Shown here one piece after another: positions 21,649 through 24,028 of a stretch of 24,028 nucleotides of DNA (position 1 is its first letter; each line of letters begins with the position of its first letter). The stretch comes from a virus. The notes under the pieces are model-generated. The model did not search any database. It saw nothing but the letters and a program-made list of their open reading frames with translations, and was not told the DNA's origin. Position numbers and translations under genes: made by a program. The stretch is from IMG/VR virus record IMGVR_UViG_3300031707_000172, positions 1 through 24,028 of that record; one strand, 5' to 3'.

Positions 21649-23597
21649 TGAATGGAAGTAAAAGCACAGAAAATTGTTTTAAGCATTTCCTTAAGAGAGC
21701 GAAAAATAAATTTGGAAACAAATTTGATTATTCAAAATCTATTTATATTAACGCTAAAACGAAAATATTAATTATTTGCCCAATTCATGGAGAATTTTAT
21801 CAACTTCCATTAAACCATTTAGTAGGACACGGATGCAAAGAATGTGGCAAAGAGGCCGGCGCAAAAAAAATAACATTAACCGGAAATATCTTTTTTAAAA
21901 GGGCAGGGAAAATACATAATAATAAATATTCTTATCTTAAATCTGTATATGTTGATTATACTACCGCGTTAACAATAACATGTCTAATGCACGGAGATTT
22001 TTCACAGTCTCCGTCAAACCATTTGATTGGGCATGGCTGCGTGGAATGTTCTAAAAAAAACTCTGCACGAAAACGATCAAAACCAATAGCTGCCTTTATT
22101 ATTGAAGCATTAAAAAAACATAATGGGTATGACTACTCGAAATCAATTTACGTGAATAGAAGCGCGCCCATATTAATTATTTGTCCAGTGCATGGCGAGT
22201 TTTGGCAAATTCCAGCAAATCACTTAAATGGTGCTGGTTGTCCAAAATGTAGTAGAAGCTCCGCAAATAAGAAAAAATCTAAATATTATAAAAATTTTAA
22301 AGCGTTAGCGAATATAGTTTACAATTTCAAGTATAGTTACTTAAGCGAATATGTGAATCGAAGCACTAAAGTATTAGTATTATGCAAAGATCATGGAAAA
22401 TTTTGGCAAGCGCCCATAGTACATTTAAAAGGATTTGGGTGCCCAGGTTGTCGCAAAGAACTTCGAGCAGAAAAAAGATCACTATCAGTACATGAATTCA
22501 CAATTAAATCACAAAAAACATTTAATGGCCAATGCGATTATTCATTAGTTAATTTTAAAAAAATGGACGACTTAATAACCATCACATGTTTAACTCATGG
22601 CAAGTTTAAGCAGAAAGCGAAACATCATTTAATAACCGGATGTCCAAGATGCAGAAAGCATGAGGTTATCAATTCTACAATTCCGGCTAGAAAGTATAAG
22701 TTTATTAAAAATTCTGTTAAATATCATGGAAATAAATATACTTATCTTGATCTTGATTTTAAAAACCTAAACTGTGCGGTGAATATAGGCTGTAAAACGC
22801 ACGGGCCGTTCTCCGTGATTCCGCACCATCATTTAGGCGGATATGGTTGTCCAAAATGCAAGGCGGAAACTAGATATAAACGCAACGCAATTTTTTTTAA
22901 AGAAAAAGCAGGATCGTCTCATAATAATTTTTACGATTATTCGCCGGTAATTTCAATAAAATCTTTTAATGATATAATACGCATATTGTGCCCTAAACAT
23001 AATTTGATTAAAGTTAAAGCGTTTTCACATATGAATGGTTCTAGATGTAGGCAATGCGCATATGAGACGGAACGCTTAACATTAGATCAATTTAATCAAA
23101 AGGCTTACTTAATTCACAGGGGTAAATATATATATGATTTAGTTAAATTCTGTATTGTTATGGATAAAATTAAAATAATTTGTCCACGCCACAATGTTTT
23201 CACACAAACCGTAGCCTCCCATTTAAGAGGTAGTGGGTGCCCTAATTGTTCTAAATTAGTTTCACGAGGAGAGTCTGAATGGTTAGATCATCTTAAAATA
23301 CCCTCTGAATTTAGAAACAACAAATTGACAATAAATGGCAGATCGTTCTTTCCGGACGGATATGATACTATTAACAATATAATATACGAATATAACGGAG
23401 ATTATTGGCACGGAAACCCAAATATATATCCTCCGGACGGTATAAACAAGTTAAATAAAATAAAATTCTCTCAATTGTACGAAGAAACCGTTGAAAAAGA
23501 AAATTTCTTAAAAAGCATTGGATTAAAAGTCATTTCAATATGGGAAAGTGATTGGGTTAAATATAAGGAAACGTTATGCAAAACAAAGAAGTTGTAG
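21648..23597 (+). CDS. Zinc-repeat/Vsr-like endonuclease, eight repeats
   Basis: A 649-residue protein with eight 63-70-residue repeats (about 8-540), each with the form YDYSKxxYxNxxTxxxIxC, HGxFxQ, HLxGxGCxxC. Repeats 7 and 8 have Asn after the His instead of Gly (CPKHN, CPRHN), and repeat 5 lacks the usual GxGC spacing. The C-terminal nuclease (544-649) keeps D570 and E581, eleven apart as in the 8504 gene, then YNGDYWHGNP and a final VISIWESDW. It has diverged far from the two genes at 6584 and 8504. ATG 21648 shares a base with the helicase stop, so translation is coupled. Probably a mobile nuclease using its repeats for DNA recognition. Confidence 0.85.
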   Translation: MNGSKSTENCFKHFLKRAKNKFGNKFDYSKSIYINAKTKILIICPIHGEFYQLPLNHLVGHGCKECGKEAGAKKITLTGNIFFKRAGKIHNNKYSYLKSVYVDYTTALTITCLMHGDFSQSPSNHLIGHGCVECSKKNSARKRSKPIAAFIIEALKKHNGYDYSKSIYVNRSAPILIICPVHGEFWQIPANHLNGAGCPKCSRSSANKKKSKYYKNFKALANIVYNFKYSYLSEYVNRSTKVLVLCKDHGKFWQAPIVHLKGFGCPGCRKELRAEKRSLSVHEFTIKSQKTFNGQCDYSLVNFKKMDDLITITCLTHGKFKQKAKHHLITGCPRCRKHEVINSTIPARKYKFIKNSVKYHGNKYTYLDLDFKNLNCAVNIGCKTHGPFSVIPHHHLGGYGCPKCKAETRYKRNAIFFKEKAGSSHNNFYDYSPVISIKSFNDIIRILCPKHNLIKVKAFSHMNGSRCRQCAYETERLTLDQFNQKAYLIHRGKYIYDLVKFCIVMDKIKIICPRHNVFTQTVASHLRGSGCPNCSKLVSRGESEWLDHLKIPSEFRNNKLTINGRSFFPDGYDTINNIIYEYNGDYWHGNPNIYPPDGINKLNKIKFSQLYEETVEKENFLKSIGLKVISIWESDWVKYKETLCKTKKL

Positions 23598-23752
23598 GGT
23601 CTGCCGTTAGAGTTGAATACATCGAAAAAGAAGATAGGCTATATTTGGTTTTTGAAATAACTAACGAAAAATATAAACAATCTATTAAAAAAGATTGGAC
23701 TCGTGATATAGAATTTAAAGTAGTTGACAAACAATTAATTTTAGAGATATAA
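23576..23752 (+). CDS. Small hypothetical protein
   Basis: A 58-residue protein (start MQNKEVVGSAVRVEYIEKED, end VVDKQLILEI) read from ATG 23576 to TAA 23750-23752. A clear AAGGA site lies about 6 nt upstream, and the ORF overlaps the end of the nuclease by 22 bp. The predicted pattern is a small all-beta fold with strands at VRVEYI, RLYLVFEI and EFKVVD. I do not recognise a family. The good ribosome site and tight spacing to the next ATG (23754) support it as a real gene. Confidence 0.65.
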   Translation: MQNKEVVGSAVRVEYIEKEDRLYLVFEITNEKYKQSIKKDWTRDIEFKVVDKQLILEI

Positions 23753-23753
23753 A

Positions 23754-24028
23754 ATGCCTACATACGCTCATATTTGCACTGACGATTCATGTAATAACGA
23801 ATGGGAAGACTTTTACAGCACTACCAAGGAGCCACCGACCACATGCCCAAAATGCAGCAAAGAGACCGCTAAGAGGGTTATCTGTGGCACTAACCGGGGT
23901 ACTGTTGAGCTATACGGGCAAGACTTGCTTAATAAAATTAAGGGTGACGCAAAGCAATTACAGGCTGACGCATCAAGATCCGAAAAATTATATTCAAATT
24001 TATTGGGCGAAGGACAATATGAGAAATT
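23754..24028 (+). CDS. Zinc-ribbon protein, partial at the window end
   Basis: The first 91 residues of a gene that runs past the window. It starts MPTYAHICTDDSCNNEWEDF and has a C-x4-C...C-x2-C pair (C8, C13, C31, C34 in TTCPKCSKETAKR), the same layout as FmdB-type zinc ribbons common in phages, followed by a glycine and leucine segment (GTVELYGQDLLNKI). Its base composition is richer in GC than its neighbours. The function is unknown; small zinc ribbons often bind nucleic acid or a replication partner. Confidence 0.75.
   Translation, partial: MPTYAHICTDDSCNNEWEDFYSTTKEPPTTCPKCSKETAKRVICGTNRGTVELYGQDLLNKIKGDAKQLQADASRSEKLYSNLLGEGQYEK

Noticed and set aside
1-24028. Stop-codon reassignment
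   Set aside because: Genes end with TAA, TAG and TGA, and no conserved gene reads through an in-frame stop.

Overview
The window reads as part of a large, AT-rich tailed-phage genome (Caudoviricetes). Genes are tightly packed, often joined by ATGA or TAATG overlaps, and many carry recognisable Shine-Dalgarno sites. TAA, TAG and TGA are all used as stops, so the standard bacterial code applies. The cellular-type genes (dUTPase, HD nucleotidase, IMPDH/GMP reductase, thymidylate synthase, DHFR, helicase loader, DnaB-type helicase) form a phage nucleotide-supply and replication set. No rRNA or convincing tRNA is present.

Layout: 1-653 is non-coding. It has three 65-bp tandem repeats, a second direct-repeat pair, a possible decayed coding remnant and a minus-strand terminator. 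Two minus-strand unknown genes follow (654-1835). From 1868 to 6583 runs a plus-strand operon: dut, an HD phosphohydrolase, a REDGPA-repeat protein, a small unknown, a SET-domain methyltransferase, a LAGLIDADG homing endonuclease, a DEDDh exonuclease, an unknown, and translation initiation factor IF-1. From 6584 to 9574 is a nuclease island: two related proteins made of zinc-finger-like repeats plus a Vsr-like nuclease, with a GIY-YIG nuclease between them on the other strand. From 9577 to 12173 (minus) two paralogous unknown proteins flank another GIY-YIG nuclease. From 12269 to the end (plus) lie an intein-containing IMPDH/GMP reductase, thyA, folA, a UvsW-like helicase, a GIY-YIG nuclease fused in frame to an unknown phage protein, two decayed copies of the REDGPA gene, a possible Sm-like protein, a DnaC-like loader, a DnaB-like helicase, an eight-repeat relative of the zinc-repeat nucleases, a small unknown gene and a truncated zinc-ribbon gene.

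How it works together: dUTPase, HD nucleotidase, ThyA, DHFR and GMPR/IMPDH would shape the dNTP and purine pools. Loader, DnaB, UvsW-like helicase and exonuclease would carry out replication and recombination. IF-1 and the SET enzyme point to control of translation and of protein methylation. Superimposed on this is an unusually dense load of mobile-type endonucleases: eight nuclease domains in 24 kb, covering LAGLIDADG, GIY-YIG, intein-borne and zinc-repeat/Vsr-like types. Several are attached directly to the stop codon of a conserved gene or fused into it. The most interesting candidates are the modular zinc-repeat/Vsr-like nucleases (4, 4 and 8 repeats), the phage IF-1, the SET methyltransferase, the intein in the catalytic loop of the purine enzyme, and the GIY-YIG fusion.
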